A stretch of 58,898 nt of DNA, from assembly GCA_036351255.1 (NCBI GenBank), contig JAZBOS010000048.1, forward strand, positions 1 through 58,898, in the 5' to 3' direction. This DNA is from Bacteroides sp. Lineage in GTDB: Bacteria; Bacteroidota; Bacteroidia; Bacteroidales; UBA7960. Under the pieces are notes generated by a model that was given only the letters and a program-made list of their open reading frames with translations, was not told the DNA's origin and made no database searches. Position 1 is the stretch's first letter. Each line of letters opens with the position of its first letter. The translations under genes and the position numbers were made by a program. Below are positions 8,561 through 17,521 of the stretch, piece by piece.

Positions 8561-9502
8561 TTACGATTGTTTTGAAAATGCTGCAGCCTTTTCAAGCACC
8601 TGCTCTACTTTTTCTTCGATGGTTAGCTGGCCATCGATCCAGTGAATGGGGGTTCCTTGTCGCTCCATCCGGCGGAACCAGGTCATCTGCCGCTTGGCAA
8701 ACTGGTGAATGGCAGTGTTGAGGGTGCGAAACATCGCGTCGTAGGAGATTTCGCCGGTGACGTATTGGGTTAAGATGCGGTATTCCAGTCCGTAGAATTT
8801 GAGTTGTTCCGGTTTCAGGCCTTCACTGAGGAGGTGGTGGATCTCGTCGAGCATCCCGGTTTCAAGGCGTCTTTGCAGCCTTTCGGTGATGCGTTGCCTA
8901 ATATCCTCCCTGTCGAAATGGATGGCAAAGAGGACCGGTTTGAAACTGGGGTAATTGCTTTTATCGGGCGGATTATTTTTCTGGAAGGTTTCAATTTCCA
9001 CGGCTCTGATCAGTCTTTCCCTGTCGCTGAGGTCGGAGGTGTTGTGAAGGGGCCGGTAGGAGGCCAGGATCTTGCCCAGCTCTTCATTGGTGAGCAGTTG
9101 CAGGTTTTCGCGCAGCTCGGGGTTGGGTTCCACCTTTTGAAGGGGATAGCCTTTCAGGGCGGCTTCAATATACAAGCCGGTGCCCCCGCATAGGATGCCC
9201 TGCCTGTTGCGCTTCTGGATGTGGCTGAGGGCTTTGATGAAATCTTGCTGAAACTCAAACACATTGTATTCGTAGCCGGGCTCGGCAATGTCGACCAGGT
9301 GATAGGGAACCAGCAGGTCGCCCACCATAAAGTCGTGCAGATCCTTGCCGGTGCCCAGGTCCATTCCGCGATATACCTGGCGGGAGTCGGCGCTGATCAC
9401 CTCGCCTTCACACTGTGCTGCCACACAGGCTGCCAGGCGGGTCTTGCCGGTGGCGGTGGGGCCGGTAATGACGATCAGCGTATGGGGGTCAGGCAGGTTC
9501 AC
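8561..9502 (-). CDS. miaA: tRNA dimethylallyltransferase
   Basis: Transfers a dimethylallyl group from DMAPP to N6 of A37 in tRNAs reading UNN codons. The P-loop GPTATGKT is at residues 14-21. The ISADSRQVYRGMDLGTGK stretch contains the conserved Asp and the tRNA-recognition residues, and GGTGLY follows near residue 105. The length of 313 is normal. The ATG overlaps the stop of the upstream glycosyltransferase gene by 4 nt, so the two are translationally coupled. Confidence 0.96.
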   Translation of the reverse strand: MNLPDPHTLIVITGPTATGKTRLAACVAAQCEGEVISADSRQVYRGMDLGTGKDLHDFMVGDLLVPYHLVDIAEPGYEYNVFEFQQDFIKALSHIQKRNRQGILCGGTGLYIEAALKGYPLQKVEPNPELRENLQLLTNEELGKILASYRPLHNTSDLSDRERLIRAVEIETFQKNNPPDKSNYPSFKPVLFAIHFDREDIRQRITERLQRRLETGMLDEIHHLLSEGLKPEQLKFYGLEYRILTQYVTGEISYDAMFRTLNTAIHQFAKRQMTWFRRMERQGTPIHWIDGQLTIEEKVEQVLEKAAAFSKQS

Positions 9503-10719
9503 GGGCGGTCGTTTTCCTGGTACATCCGCTCTCGTTCCATCAGGAAATTACGGATGTCATCCAGCAGTGGAATGGGGGAGGTTTGAAAATCCAGGACTTC
9601 CAAATCCTCTTTCTTAAATTGAACGAAAAATTCAGAAAAAAATTTGCCCAAGAAGTTAATCAGGTTGGCTTCATCACTGTATGCCTTCAGGGTCTGGTGG
9701 TATTTCAGGAACTGCAACACCCTGAGGCCGTCTACCTTATGATGGCAGGCATTCACGAAGTGTGCCACGGTTTTATTGTTTTCCCGCAAGGGGGCAAAAA
9801 TGTCGGTTTCCCCAAATTGCTGATTCAGGAAAGGGCTCATCGGGGTTTCCATGTCACGGTGCAGGAGCTCAGGGAAGCGGGCATAGGTCTCGGCCACCTG
9901 GTCGAAGAGGCGGTAGTCGTAGATGGGGTAACTGTCCCACAAGCCCTGGCTGCCCTTGATAAGGGCGGGGCCGGTGCCGAAGAACACCCGGTCGGAATAG
10001 CGCGTGGCGGGGTAAACAGGGCTGGTATTGTGGTTGGCGATCCACCCGGTCTTGCGCAGTTTTTGCAGGAGGTAAAAATCCTCGCCGCTTTTTTTGGCAG
10101 TCATCCCCCCGATCTTGCGATAGGCCTTCACCGGCAATGCAATGGCTGAGCCCAGGGCGGTGAATGAATAGGGAGAGCCAATGCGCCATAGGTTCAGGGC
10201 GAAGTGCCGCATATAGATCTCATAGCGCAGCATGGCACGGTCGAGGGTGTCTTCCCCGGTGAGCCTGTGGTAATAGGGATTGGAAAGCGCCACTGCCTGA
10301 GGAAAACGCTTGAATACATCCGCTACCGAGGAAAGGTAATGATCCTCGAAAAGGGTGTCGGCATCCAGGCTTACAATGATGTCTTCGTCCCAGGCGGCCT
10401 GGCTGATGGTATCCATCAAGACCTTTCGGGCTTGTCCCACGCCGTGCGCCTTGCCTTTCCAGCCCAGCCCGGGGCTGCTGTGATCGATCAGATGCAGGTT
10501 TTCCCAGCCAAGCTTACGGAGGTAATCGAGGCTTTGCCGGTTGTTTTCACAAAGGGGATGTTTTGCCGGGTCATTCCACCAGGCATCGGGCTGGTTGACG
10601 CAGACCCAGACCTGAAAATGCACATAATCCTGCTTAGCCAGGCATTCCATGGTATGTGGCAGGAAGGCCCCCTCGTTCATGGCCGGGATGGCGACGTGCA
10701 AGGTGCGGACGGCAGGCAT
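9499..10719 (-). CDS. Family 2 glycosyltransferase
   Basis: A GT-A fold transferase that uses a nucleotide-sugar. The N-terminal strand LHVAIPAMNEGAFLP is typical of GT2, the metal-binding DxD appears as SLDADTLF, and the acceptor-side motif GEDFYLLQKL (an ED motif with a following basic helix) is present. At 406 residues it has an extended helical C-terminus. No membrane segments are evident, so it would be cytoplasmic or peripheral. The start lies 11 nt after typA and the end overlaps miaA, so it is in the same operon. The acceptor is unknown. Confidence 0.85.
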   Translation of the reverse strand: MPAVRTLHVAIPAMNEGAFLPHTMECLAKQDYVHFQVWVCVNQPDAWWNDPAKHPLCENNRQSLDYLRKLGWENLHLIDHSSPGLGWKGKAHGVGQARKVLMDTISQAAWDEDIIVSLDADTLFEDHYLSSVADVFKRFPQAVALSNPYYHRLTGEDTLDRAMLRYEIYMRHFALNLWRIGSPYSFTALGSAIALPVKAYRKIGGMTAKKSGEDFYLLQKLRKTGWIANHNTSPVYPATRYSDRVFFGTGPALIKGSQGLWDSYPIYDYRLFDQVAETYARFPELLHRDMETPMSPFLNQQFGETDIFAPLRENNKTVAHFVNACHHKVDGLRVLQFLKYHQTLKAYSDEANLINFLGKFFSEFFVQFKKEDLEVLDFQTSPIPLLDDIRNFLMERERMYQENDRP

Positions 10720-10730
10720 GGTGACGGGGT

Positions 10731-12536
10731 TTACGAGCTTTTCTTCTGGCGCTTGCGTTCGTGTTCGTCCAGGATGATCTTGCGCATCCTGATGTGCTTG
10801 GGGGTGAACTCCACGTATTCGTCTTCGCGGATGTACTCGAGGGCTTCTTCCATCGAGAACTTGGTGGCAGGGGTGATGCTGGCCTTGTCGTCCGAACCCG
10901 AGGCCCTGACGTTGGTTAGCTTTTTGGTCTTGATGAGGTTAATCACCAGGTCGTCCTGACGGGAGTTTTCGCCCACAATCTGACCGGCATAGATCTCATC
11001 GCCCGGGTCAATAAAAAACTTTCCGCGGTCCTGTAGCTTGTCGATGGAATAGGCGATGGCCTGTCCGGTCTCCATGGCGATGAGGGCCCCATTGTGCTTT
11101 ACGCCAAACTCACCTTTATAAGGCTCGTAGCCCTTGAGGCGGTGTGCCATGATGGCTTCACCCTCGGTCAGGGTGAGCATATTGTTGCGCAAGCCGATCA
11201 GCCCGCGCGAGGGGATCTCAAACTCCAGCTCGGTGCGGTCGTTTTTCTGTTCCATATTGACCAACCCACCCTTGCGCTGCGAAACCAGTTCGATGACCTT
11301 GCCGGTAAAGGCATCGGGCACGTGGACGGTGAGATATTCAATGGGCTCATGCTTTTTCCCATCGATCTCCTTGATGATCACCTGGGGCTGGCCTACCTGC
11401 AGCTCGTAGCCTTCGCGGCGCATCGTCTCGATCAGGATGGAGAGGTGAAGGATGCCGCGCCCGTAAACGACATAAGCGTCGGGGCTGCCCGACTCCTCGA
11501 CGCGCAGGGCCAGGTTTTTCTCGGTTTCTTTAAACAGGCGGTCGCGCAGATGGCGGCTGGTGACGAACTTGCCGTCGCGACCATAGAAGGGGGAGGTGTT
11601 GATGGTAAACAGCATGCTCATCGTAGGCTCGTCGATAGCAATGGCTTTGATGGCTTCGGGGTTCTCGTAATCGGCAATGGTGTCGCCGATCTCGAAGTCC
11701 TCCACGCCTAGCACGGCGCAGATCTCGCCCGCGTGGATCGGGACCTTGATTCTTTCCTTGCCCAGGCCTTCAAAGACATACAATTCCTTGATGCGTGACT
11801 TCTGGATGCTGCCATCGCGTTTTACCAGCGACACCTGCTGGTTTTGCTCGAGGGTTCCGCGGGTCAGTTTGCCCACTGCAATGCGCCCCACGTAAGAGCT
11901 GTAATCGAGCGAGGTGATCTGCATCTGGGGGGTGCCTTCGGCGCGCAGGGCCGGGGGGATGTGCTCTAGGATCACGTCGAGCAGGTATAAGATATCGGTG
12001 GTTGGGTTTTTCCAGTCATCCGACATCCACCCGCCTTTGGCAGAACCGTAAACTGTGGGGAAGTTCAGCTGGTCCTCGGTGGCATTGAGGCTGAACATCA
12101 GGTCGAACACCTTCTCCTGCACCAAACCGGGATCGCAGTTGGGCTTGTCGACCTTATTTATGACCACGATAGGCTTTTTCTCCAGCAGGATGGCCTTCTC
12201 GAGCACGAAGCGGGTCTGTGGCATCGGGCCTTCAAAGGCATCCACGATGAGCAACACGCCGTCAGCCATATTGAGCACGCGTTCCACCTCGCCGCCAAAG
12301 TCGGCGTGACCAGGGGTGTCGATGATGTTGATCTTGGTGTCCTTAAAGCGGACGGAGCAGTTCTTGGCCAGGATGGTGATGCCACGCTCACGCTCCAGGT
12401 CGTTGCTGTCGAGAATGAGGTCGCCCGTTTCCTGGTTGTCGCGGAAAAGCTTTACCTGGTGCAGGATACGGTCGACGAGGGTGGTCTTCCCGTGGTCGAC
12501 ATGGGCGATGATGGCAATGTTGCGGATTTCGGTCAT
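10731..12536 (-). CDS. typA: Translational GTPase TypA/BipA
   Basis: Ribosome-binding GTPase of the EF-G family, involved in 50S assembly and stress or cold adaptation. At 601 residues it has the standard length. G1 is AHVDHGKTT (residues 10-18), G3 is DTPGHADFGGEVERV, and G4 is NKVDKP. Domain II and the BipA-specific C-terminal domain follow (GEFGVKHNGALIAMETG). It is the first gene of a four-gene minus-strand operon and has a -7 box 21 nt before the start. The C-terminus ends in a basic tail (ERKRQKKSS). Confidence 0.97.
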   Translation of the reverse strand: MTEIRNIAIIAHVDHGKTTLVDRILHQVKLFRDNQETGDLILDSNDLERERGITILAKNCSVRFKDTKINIIDTPGHADFGGEVERVLNMADGVLLIVDAFEGPMPQTRFVLEKAILLEKKPIVVINKVDKPNCDPGLVQEKVFDLMFSLNATEDQLNFPTVYGSAKGGWMSDDWKNPTTDILYLLDVILEHIPPALRAEGTPQMQITSLDYSSYVGRIAVGKLTRGTLEQNQQVSLVKRDGSIQKSRIKELYVFEGLGKERIKVPIHAGEICAVLGVEDFEIGDTIADYENPEAIKAIAIDEPTMSMLFTINTSPFYGRDGKFVTSRHLRDRLFKETEKNLALRVEESGSPDAYVVYGRGILHLSILIETMRREGYELQVGQPQVIIKEIDGKKHEPIEYLTVHVPDAFTGKVIELVSQRKGGLVNMEQKNDRTELEFEIPSRGLIGLRNNMLTLTEGEAIMAHRLKGYEPYKGEFGVKHNGALIAMETGQAIAYSIDKLQDRGKFFIDPGDEIYAGQIVGENSRQDDLVINLIKTKKLTNVRASGSDDKASITPATKFSMEEALEYIREDEYVEFTPKHIRMRKIILDEHERKRQKKSS

Positions 12537-12557
12537 TGATGATTTTTAATAAGCGTG

Positions 12558-12565
12558 CAAAGGTA
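12558..12565 (-). promoter_or_regulatory. -7 box of the typA operon promoter
   Basis: TACCTTTG on the minus strand, 21 nt before the typA start, at the same spacing as several other genes in this window. No clear -33 TTG is seen. Confidence 0.45.
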
Positions 12566-12599
12566 CGAAAAAGTTTGGGGTTTGAGGTTCAAGGTTTAA

Positions 12600-12990
12600 A
12601 GGAAAAAGGGATTACACGGATTTTGACGAATTTCGCGGATTGAGCAAGGTGCATGGAGCATGGAGCATGGGGCAAAGCGCTTGGGGCTTGGAGCCTGGGG
12701 AAGAAGCCGAGTAGCGGCGACAGAAAAAGATTTATCAGGGATCGGTGGTGTGGTGACATGCTCAGAGTCAAATGAAAACTTGCCCGCAAAGCGGGCCAGC
12801 CAATAAACCCCCTGGTCGCGCAGCATCTGGGAAAGGAATAAGTTAAGGCTCATATCGCCCCGCTTCTTTGTGGGGCCGCCGACCAATAATAGGGCTTCCC
12901 AACGGTCACCGCTACGCGGCTTTTATCCCATGCCCCATGCACCACGCTCTTATCCGCATAATCCGCTCAAATCTGTGTAATCACAAAAAC
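12600..12990. repeat. ~390-bp intergenic element with ~60-bp imperfect inverted ends
   Basis: The left end (about 12609-12680) reads GATTACACGGATTTT..CGGATT..GGTGCATGGAGCATGG. The right end (about 12925-12984), read in reverse complement, gives GATTACACAGATTTG..GCGGAT..GGTGCATGGGGCATGG. The ends are therefore long imperfect inverted repeats around a ~240-bp core. The core translates on the minus strand into about 60 open codons, but there is no recognisable protein and the frame runs into the repeat arm. No transposase is present. It resembles the non-coding filler repeats common in Bacteroidota intergenic DNA, possibly a MITE-like relic. Confidence 0.6.
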
Positions 12991-13026
12991 AAAAAAGCCA
13001 GCTGCAAAATGCAAACCGGCTTTTTT
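12991..13026 (-). terminator. Intrinsic terminator after the DUF4199 gene
   Basis: AAAAAAGCC (12991-12999) pairs with GGCTTTTTT (13018-13026), with TGCA/TGCA pairing inside. Read on the minus strand it ends in T6 and lies 17 nt after the DUF4199 stop. Its symmetry would also let it act on the plus strand. Confidence 0.75.
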
Positions 13027-13042
13027 AAGTTTTTTGAATGGC

Positions 13043-13585
13043 TTAAAGCTCTTCGGGGTTATTTCTCTTCATGAATATGGAGGTGATTAGCGACATGATG
13101 AAGCCCAGGAAGGTGTAGTTCAGGATGGAGGAGATGGCCATAAAGCCTGGCTTCATAAATCGTTGAGAAATGCCCAGGGCCAGGTCGAGTTCGTCGTCAG
13201 TAATGGCGGGGTTTTTCTCGATCATCTTTTGTTCAGCGGCAACCAAAAGGTCGTTTAAGGCACCCGGATCGACGAATTTATAAAAGATGAAGAAGTAAGC
13301 GCCCACCAGCACTGAGGCGAAAAAGATGGTCAGGGTGCCAAATCCCAGGGCTTGCCCATAGCTGATAAAACCTCCCATCACCTCATCGCGCCAGGCCTTG
13401 GTGGCCAGGATGATGCCCCCAAGCATCACTGCATAATAAATATAGGCCATATATGTGCTGGCAATGGAGCCGGCAAAATAGAAAACCAGGTGGATGACAA
13501 GCATCAGCACGCCAACCAGCAGTCCATAGGTGAGGGCGGTTTTCGTCATCCCCTGACGGGCAATTGGTTCATTATTTTCCATCAT
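13043..13585 (-). CDS. DUF4199 family membrane protein
   Basis: An integral membrane protein of 180 residues with four predicted helices: about 19-40 (YGLLVGVLMLVIHLVFYFAG), 46-63, 80-103 and 149-171. A soluble loop of about 45 residues lies between helices three and four. The GGFISYGQALGFG segment before helix three is characteristic of DUF4199, a Bacteroidota family of unknown function. It has its own -7 box and terminator, so it is monocistronic. ATG 13585 is followed by a second ATG, and either could be used. Confidence 0.85.
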   Translation of the reverse strand: MMENNEPIARQGMTKTALTYGLLVGVLMLVIHLVFYFAGSIASTYMAYIYYAVMLGGIILATKAWRDEVMGGFISYGQALGFGTLTIFFASVLVGAYFFIFYKFVDPGALNDLLVAAEQKMIEKNPAITDDELDLALGISQRFMKPGFMAISSILNYTFLGFIMSLITSIFMKRNNPEEL

Positions 13586-13610
13586 ACAATCGTGTTAAGG
13601 TTTGTGAAAG

Positions 13611-13618
13611 CAAACTTA
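13611..13618 (-). promoter_or_regulatory. -7 box of the DUF4199 gene
   Basis: TAAGTTTG on the minus strand, 25 nt before the start codon; the -33 element is not clear. Confidence 0.4.
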
Positions 13619-13744
13619 CGCTTATTTTTAAAATATTCCATATGATATAGCAAGCCTACTTATTTTTTATTTTCTTGACCCCAGTGAATAGAACTGCCAT
13701 AAATGGGAAAAATTTCTTTTCCTGAAAACGGGGAAGGATTTTTT

Positions 13745-13774
13745 TTGCAGGCAGCAATATTTTTAGTACTTTTG
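13745..13774 (+). promoter_or_regulatory. Promoter of the SRP RNA gene
   Basis: TTG (13745-13747), 19 nt, TACTTTTG (13767-13774), placing the start of transcription at the first base of the closing helix of the RNA (about 13779). This is the cleanest promoter in the window. Confidence 0.8.
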
Positions 13775-13778
13775 CCCC

Positions 13779-13880
13779 GGGTAAGTTTGGTACGACCAGC
13801 TCCCGCTGAACTCCCCCAGGATCGGAAGGTAGCAAGGGTAGGCGGTCGTAGCGGTGCGATATCATACTTGCCCATTTTTT
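13779..13880 (+). ncRNA. ffs: Signal recognition particle RNA, small bacterial type (4.5S)
   Basis: The RNA scaffold of SRP, which binds Ffh and guides ribosomes making membrane proteins to FtsY. The apical domain shows the conserved tetraloop and asymmetric loop: CCCCCAGGATCGGAAGGTAG (about 13812-13831), followed by CAAGGGTAGG. The ends pair as GGGTAAGT (13779-13786) with ACTTGCCC (13866-13873), giving a 95-nt hairpin, and a T6 run follows for termination. The loop reads AGGATCGGAAGG where many species have AGGTCCGGAAGG. Confidence 0.9.
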
Positions 13881-13926
13881 ATTTCCCCCGGGCTATCCAT
13901 TCATTACCAACCTAAAATCCTTTCAA

Positions 13927-14580
13927 ATGAAATTCTTTATTGACACCGCAAATCTGGACCAGATTCGTGAGGCCAACGATCTGGGCATCCTCGATGGCGT
14001 GACCACCAACCCTTCGCTGATGGCCAAAGAAGGCATCAAGGGGCAGGAGAACATCCTGAAACATTATTTGGATATCTGCAATATTGTGGAAGGTGATGTC
14101 AGCGCTGAGGTGCTGGCCACCGACTTCGAAGGGATCGTGCGCGAAGGGGAAGCCCTGGCCGCCCTGCATCCCCAGATCGTGGTGAAGGTGCCGATGATCA
14201 AGGAAGGCATCAAGGCAATTAAGTATTTCTCCAATAAAGGCATCAAAACCAACTGTACCCTGGTGTTCTCGCCCGGGCAGGCCATCCTGGCAGCCAAAGC
14301 CGGCGCCACCTATGTCTCTCCATTCCTGGGCCGCCTCGACGACATCTCAACCGACAGCCTGACACTGATCCACCAGATCGTGAACATTTACAGCATCCAC
14401 GGCTTTGAGACCCAAGTGCTGGCCGCCAGCATCCGCCATGCCATGCATATCGTGGCCTGTGCAGAAGCCGGCGCCGACGTGGTCACCTGTCCCCTAGCAC
14501 CCATCCTCAGCCTGCTCAACCACCCTCTTACCGACGTGGGACTGGCGAAGTTCCTTGAAGATGCGAAGAAGTGGCAGTAG
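13927..14580 (+). CDS. fsa: Fructose-6-phosphate aldolase / transaldolase-like (TalC/Fsa family)
   Basis: A short transaldolase-family enzyme acting on sugar phosphates through a Schiff base. At 217 residues it has the length of the FSA/TalC subgroup rather than the ~320 of classical transaldolase. N28 (TTNPSL), the Schiff-base K87 (VVKVPM) and the GRLDD motif near residue 138 are conserved. It starts right after the SRP RNA gene and is followed by a terminator. In Bacteroidota this type often serves as the cell's transaldolase in the non-oxidative pentose phosphate pathway; which of the two activities dominates cannot be read from sequence. Confidence 0.92.
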   Translation: MKFFIDTANLDQIREANDLGILDGVTTNPSLMAKEGIKGQENILKHYLDICNIVEGDVSAEVLATDFEGIVREGEALAALHPQIVVKVPMIKEGIKAIKYFSNKGIKTNCTLVFSPGQAILAAKAGATYVSPFLGRLDDISTDSLTLIHQIVNIYSIHGFETQVLAASIRHAMHIVACAEAGADVVTCPLAPILSLLNHPLTDVGLAKFLEDAKKWQ

Positions 14581-14616
14581 GCAGTAAGTTGTAAGAAGTA
14601 GAAAGTAAAAAGTAAA

Positions 14617-14647
14617 AAGCCCTGGTTTGTGCCGGGGCTTCTTTTTT
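14617..14647 (+). terminator. Intrinsic terminator after fsa
   Basis: AAGCCCTGG (14617-14625) pairs with CCGGGGCTT (14632-14640), with one G-T pair, followed by T6. It closes the fsa transcript; the short AAGTA-type repeats before it (14585-14616) are low-complexity. Confidence 0.8.
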
Positions 14648-14722
14648 GGAAACTATTTCTGGACTCACAACTCACCGCTCACCTCTCATTTCTCATTTCT
14701 CAGCTTATTTTTTTCTGTTTTT

Positions 14723-15826
14723 TCACGTAAAATCAAACGCGCTCACATATACCGGGCTTTCTTCCAGTATTTTTATTTCTTCGGGGCTAAGGTTTTTCCA
14801 TGAAGCCATCAGATGGGTGCCGGCATTTTTGGTGAAGGAATGGATAAAGCCCCAATGGCCGTATTTTTTAAGCTGTCGGAAAATGGGGCACTGGGTATCG
14901 AGCCAGAATAGGGCTGTGTTTAAGCCTTCCTGGTAAAGTAGCCCCTTCAGGAGCGCGTGGAAGTGCTTCTCGCCCCCGGGTGTGAAATAAATGCCTTCCA
15001 GTGCCAGGAAATCGAACTTTTTGGGGTTGAACACCCTGCGGATCAGGGGAAGGTGAGGCACCCCCTTTAGGATGATCTTTCCTGACAGCCCGGGCATGCG
15101 ATTGACCCGCCAGTGGATCCGGTGGATCTGGCAGCCTGCCAGGATCTCACCTTTCTCTTCAAGATAATAATAGTCGTTGTTGAAAAAGATCTTTTCGAAC
15201 TGCACCAGGGAATGATTTTTGTAATTAGTTTTCAACAGGGTGAGGACTTTTGCCTGGATTTCAGGGGTGTCTGCTTTCTTGATGCGGGGTTCTTTTTTTA
15301 GGAAAAATCGGCTGAATCCTATGGTGTCGACTTCACGGATGGTGCGGTAGCCGGCATTACTCACCACCTTAAATGAGCTAAGGTTTTTTTTCTCGATAGA
15401 GGCATAGAAAATGGTCTTTCCTGTCTCCTGTTCGCGGACGAGACTCATGGCCCTTTCGCCGAATTTCTTCATCAGGCCTTTCCCACGGATCTCACTTGAA
15501 GCGCTGAAATAACGGATATAATAGCAGTTAATGGGTATTTGCCTGAGCAGGACGGTTGCATTGCAAAACACGGCCATTCCCAGTAGTTTCTGGTCTTTCT
15601 GGAGGGAGAACAGGGTGGGGTTGGATAAATACCTGATGTGTTCTTCGGTGTCGAGATGGGCATACACGGCGCCCTGGCTACCGATCTCGGTTTGGCGGAG
15701 GAGTTCAACAGCTTCAGGGGTGACGCCGGGTTCGCGGTAAACGGCATATTCTTCTTCGGAATAAAGCAATTTTTTCATCAGCGAGGGGATGTATTTTTTT
15801 AAGGATGATGGGCAGGGTAAATCCAT
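14723..15826 (-). CDS. GNAT-family N-acetyltransferase-like protein
   Basis: A 367-residue cytoplasmic protein whose N-terminal half has the acetyl-CoA-binding signature of GNAT enzymes (EIRGKGLMKKFGERAM, the R-x-x-G-x-G/A loop). It is followed by a strand and helix (FYASIEKKNLSSFKVVSNAG) typical of the fold. The C-terminal half (about 200-367) has no recognised motif but repeats a similar strand-helix pattern and may be a second, degenerate GNAT domain. An alternative start ATG at 15778 gives a protein opening MKKLLYSEEEY, which looks more natural. The gene stands alone between plus-strand neighbours. The substrate is unknown. Confidence 0.7.
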   Translation of the reverse strand: MDLPCPSSLKKYIPSLMKKLLYSEEEYAVYREPGVTPEAVELLRQTEIGSQGAVYAHLDTEEHIRYLSNPTLFSLQKDQKLLGMAVFCNATVLLRQIPINCYYIRYFSASSEIRGKGLMKKFGERAMSLVREQETGKTIFYASIEKKNLSSFKVVSNAGYRTIREVDTIGFSRFFLKKEPRIKKADTPEIQAKVLTLLKTNYKNHSLVQFEKIFFNNDYYYLEEKGEILAGCQIHRIHWRVNRMPGLSGKIILKGVPHLPLIRRVFNPKKFDFLALEGIYFTPGGEKHFHALLKGLLYQEGLNTALFWLDTQCPIFRQLKKYGHWGFIHSFTKNAGTHLMASWKNLSPEEIKILEESPVYVSAFDFT

Positions 15827-15866
15827 CCAAAAGTAGTGAATTGTTTAATTAGGCCAGCAATCTGAT

Positions 15867-15894
15867 GGGATGCTTCGCTCCGCTCAGCATGACA
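15867..15894. repeat. Dispersed intergenic repeat (GCTTCGCTCCGCTCAGCATGACA type)
   Basis: GGATGCTTCGCTCCGCTCAG followed by CATGACA. Its ATGCT and AGCAT ends can pair to form a small hairpin. This short sequence recurs in non-coding DNA of many unrelated bacteria and, when mis-translated, yields the peptide CHAERSEASH. It lies in the 200-bp gap between the GNAT and NfeD genes. Confidence 0.6.
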
Positions 15895-16028
15895 AGTATT
15901 TTAAGTTTTAGGGGAGTGGGCTGAAATGCAGCGGGCGTTTTTTATAAACGGGGGGAAGGCCAATGTATGGTATTTTGTTTAACTTCGTATTGTAATTTTT
16001 CTTTGTTTTCCCTGATTTTACAGAACCT

Positions 16029-17414
16029 ATGAAAACATTCCGTATTGTTTTTGCCGGCATATTGCTGGTTTTGATTGGCTTCCAGGTTGCGGCGCAACGC
16101 GTGGACCGGGTGGGTGAAATGCTCGCGAATGATCCTGGGAAGACTTTTAAAATATATAAATACGACGTCAAGGAGGACATTGCCCGTCCGGCTGTTTACA
16201 AGACGCAAAAGGCCTTTGAGGAAGCTGACAGCCTTGGCGCTGACCTGGTGCTGATTCATATGAATACTTATGGAGGTGCAGTGGATGCCGCGGATTCCAT
16301 CCGCACCCGTATTCTGCAGTCGAAAATCCCGGTAATTGTTTTCATCGACAACAATGCTGCTTCTGCGGGGGCCTTGATATCCATAGCCTGCGACCAGATT
16401 TACATGCGCACGGGCGCCAATATGGGTGCAGCCACGGTGGTAGATGCCACAGGACAGGTGGTGCCGGATAAGTTCCAGTCGTATATGCGTTCTACCATGC
16501 GCTCCACGGCAGAAGCAAAAGGACGCGATCCTGAGATTGCACAGGCGATGGTAGATCCCAGCTTTGAGATCCCCGGGCTGGTGGATGAAGGGAAGGTGCT
16601 GACCTTTACCGCTTCGGAAGCCATTGAATGGGGTTATTGCGAAGGCATTGCCGAAAACGTGGATGAAGTGATGCAGGTGGCTGGAATTGAAAACTATGAA
16701 TTCATTGAACAGCAGTTTACCTGGATTGAAAAATTGATCGGTTTTTTGATCAGTCCGGTGGTCAGCGGCCTGCTGATCATGCTGATCATTGGCGGTATTT
16801 ATTTTGAATTGCAAACGCCCGGAATTGGATTTCCCATCCTGGCGGCAGCGGTTGCTGCCTTATTGTATTTTGCACCTTTATACATTGAAGGCCTTGCCTC
16901 GCATTGGGAGATTGCTTTCTTCATTATTGGCGTCGTCCTGATTGCGGTTGAGTTGTTTGCGATACCTGGTTTCGGAGTGACCGGTGTGCTTGGGTTGATT
17001 CTTGTGCTGACCGGCCTGGCCATGGCCATGGTGGGTAATGACGGATGGGATTTTACCGGTGTACCTGCAAGGGAAGTACTGGTGGCATTTTTGATCGTCA
17101 TCATTGCGCTATTCTTTTCTCTGACAGCCTCCTTTTATCTTGGGCAGAAGTTATTTACTCCCGGCAAGCGCTTCAAGGGCTTTGCACTGAATACGATACA
17201 GGAAACCGAGTCAGGCTATACCTCGGCCAGCGCCCAGATGAAAAGCTTGCTTGGCAAAACCGGAACGGCATTTACCGTTCTGCGTCCCAGCGGAAAGGTC
17301 GAGGTGGAGGATGACATCTACGATGCCACCGCCCTGACGGGTTATATTGAAAAAGGAGAAGCCATTAAGGTGGTGAAATATGAGACATCGCAGGTATTTG
17401 TGGTTAAAGTTTGA
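16029..17414 (+). CDS. NfeD-type membrane-bound serine protease (ClpP class)
   Basis: Long-form NfeD protein of 461 residues. It has a signal peptide (residues 1-23, ending QVAAQ) and a periplasmic ClpP/SppA-like protease domain (about 35-225). The nucleophile Ser lies in NNAASAGALIS and the HMNTYGGAVDAAD strand gives the substrate groove. Four or five membrane helices follow (about 245-375), then a C-terminal OB-fold NfeD domain (about 385-461, LLGKTGTAFTVLRPSGKVEV). Such proteins act with SPFH/stomatin partners in membrane quality control, but no stomatin gene is adjacent here. Its stop is followed by low-complexity repeats, so it is probably monocistronic. Confidence 0.93.
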   Translation: MKTFRIVFAGILLVLIGFQVAAQRVDRVGEMLANDPGKTFKIYKYDVKEDIARPAVYKTQKAFEEADSLGADLVLIHMNTYGGAVDAADSIRTRILQSKIPVIVFIDNNAASAGALISIACDQIYMRTGANMGAATVVDATGQVVPDKFQSYMRSTMRSTAEAKGRDPEIAQAMVDPSFEIPGLVDEGKVLTFTASEAIEWGYCEGIAENVDEVMQVAGIENYEFIEQQFTWIEKLIGFLISPVVSGLLIMLIIGGIYFELQTPGIGFPILAAAVAALLYFAPLYIEGLASHWEIAFFIIGVVLIAVELFAIPGFGVTGVLGLILVLTGLAMAMVGNDGWDFTGVPAREVLVAFLIVIIALFFSLTASFYLGQKLFTPGKRFKGFALNTIQETESGYTSASAQMKSLLGKTGTAFTVLRPSGKVEVEDDIYDATALTGYIEKGEAIKVVKYETSQVFVVKV

Positions 17415-17521
17415 AGTTAGGAGTTTGGAGTTTGGAGTTCCAGGTTCCAAGATCAAAAGCTTGTCCGCTAACCAGCGGATTCAAAGTTCAAAGTCTTAAC
17501 ACTATAAGTAAATTTTTTTAT

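Noticed and set aside
12589..12886. Two overlapping minus-strand frames in the typA-DUF4199 gap
   Set aside because: They read through the inverted-repeat arm (HAPCSMLHAPCS-type translation of GGAGCAT repeats) and show no domain or start signal.
15942..16814. 290-codon minus-strand frame over the nfeD gene
   Set aside because: It lies opposite a clear NfeD protein and has no recognisable domain.
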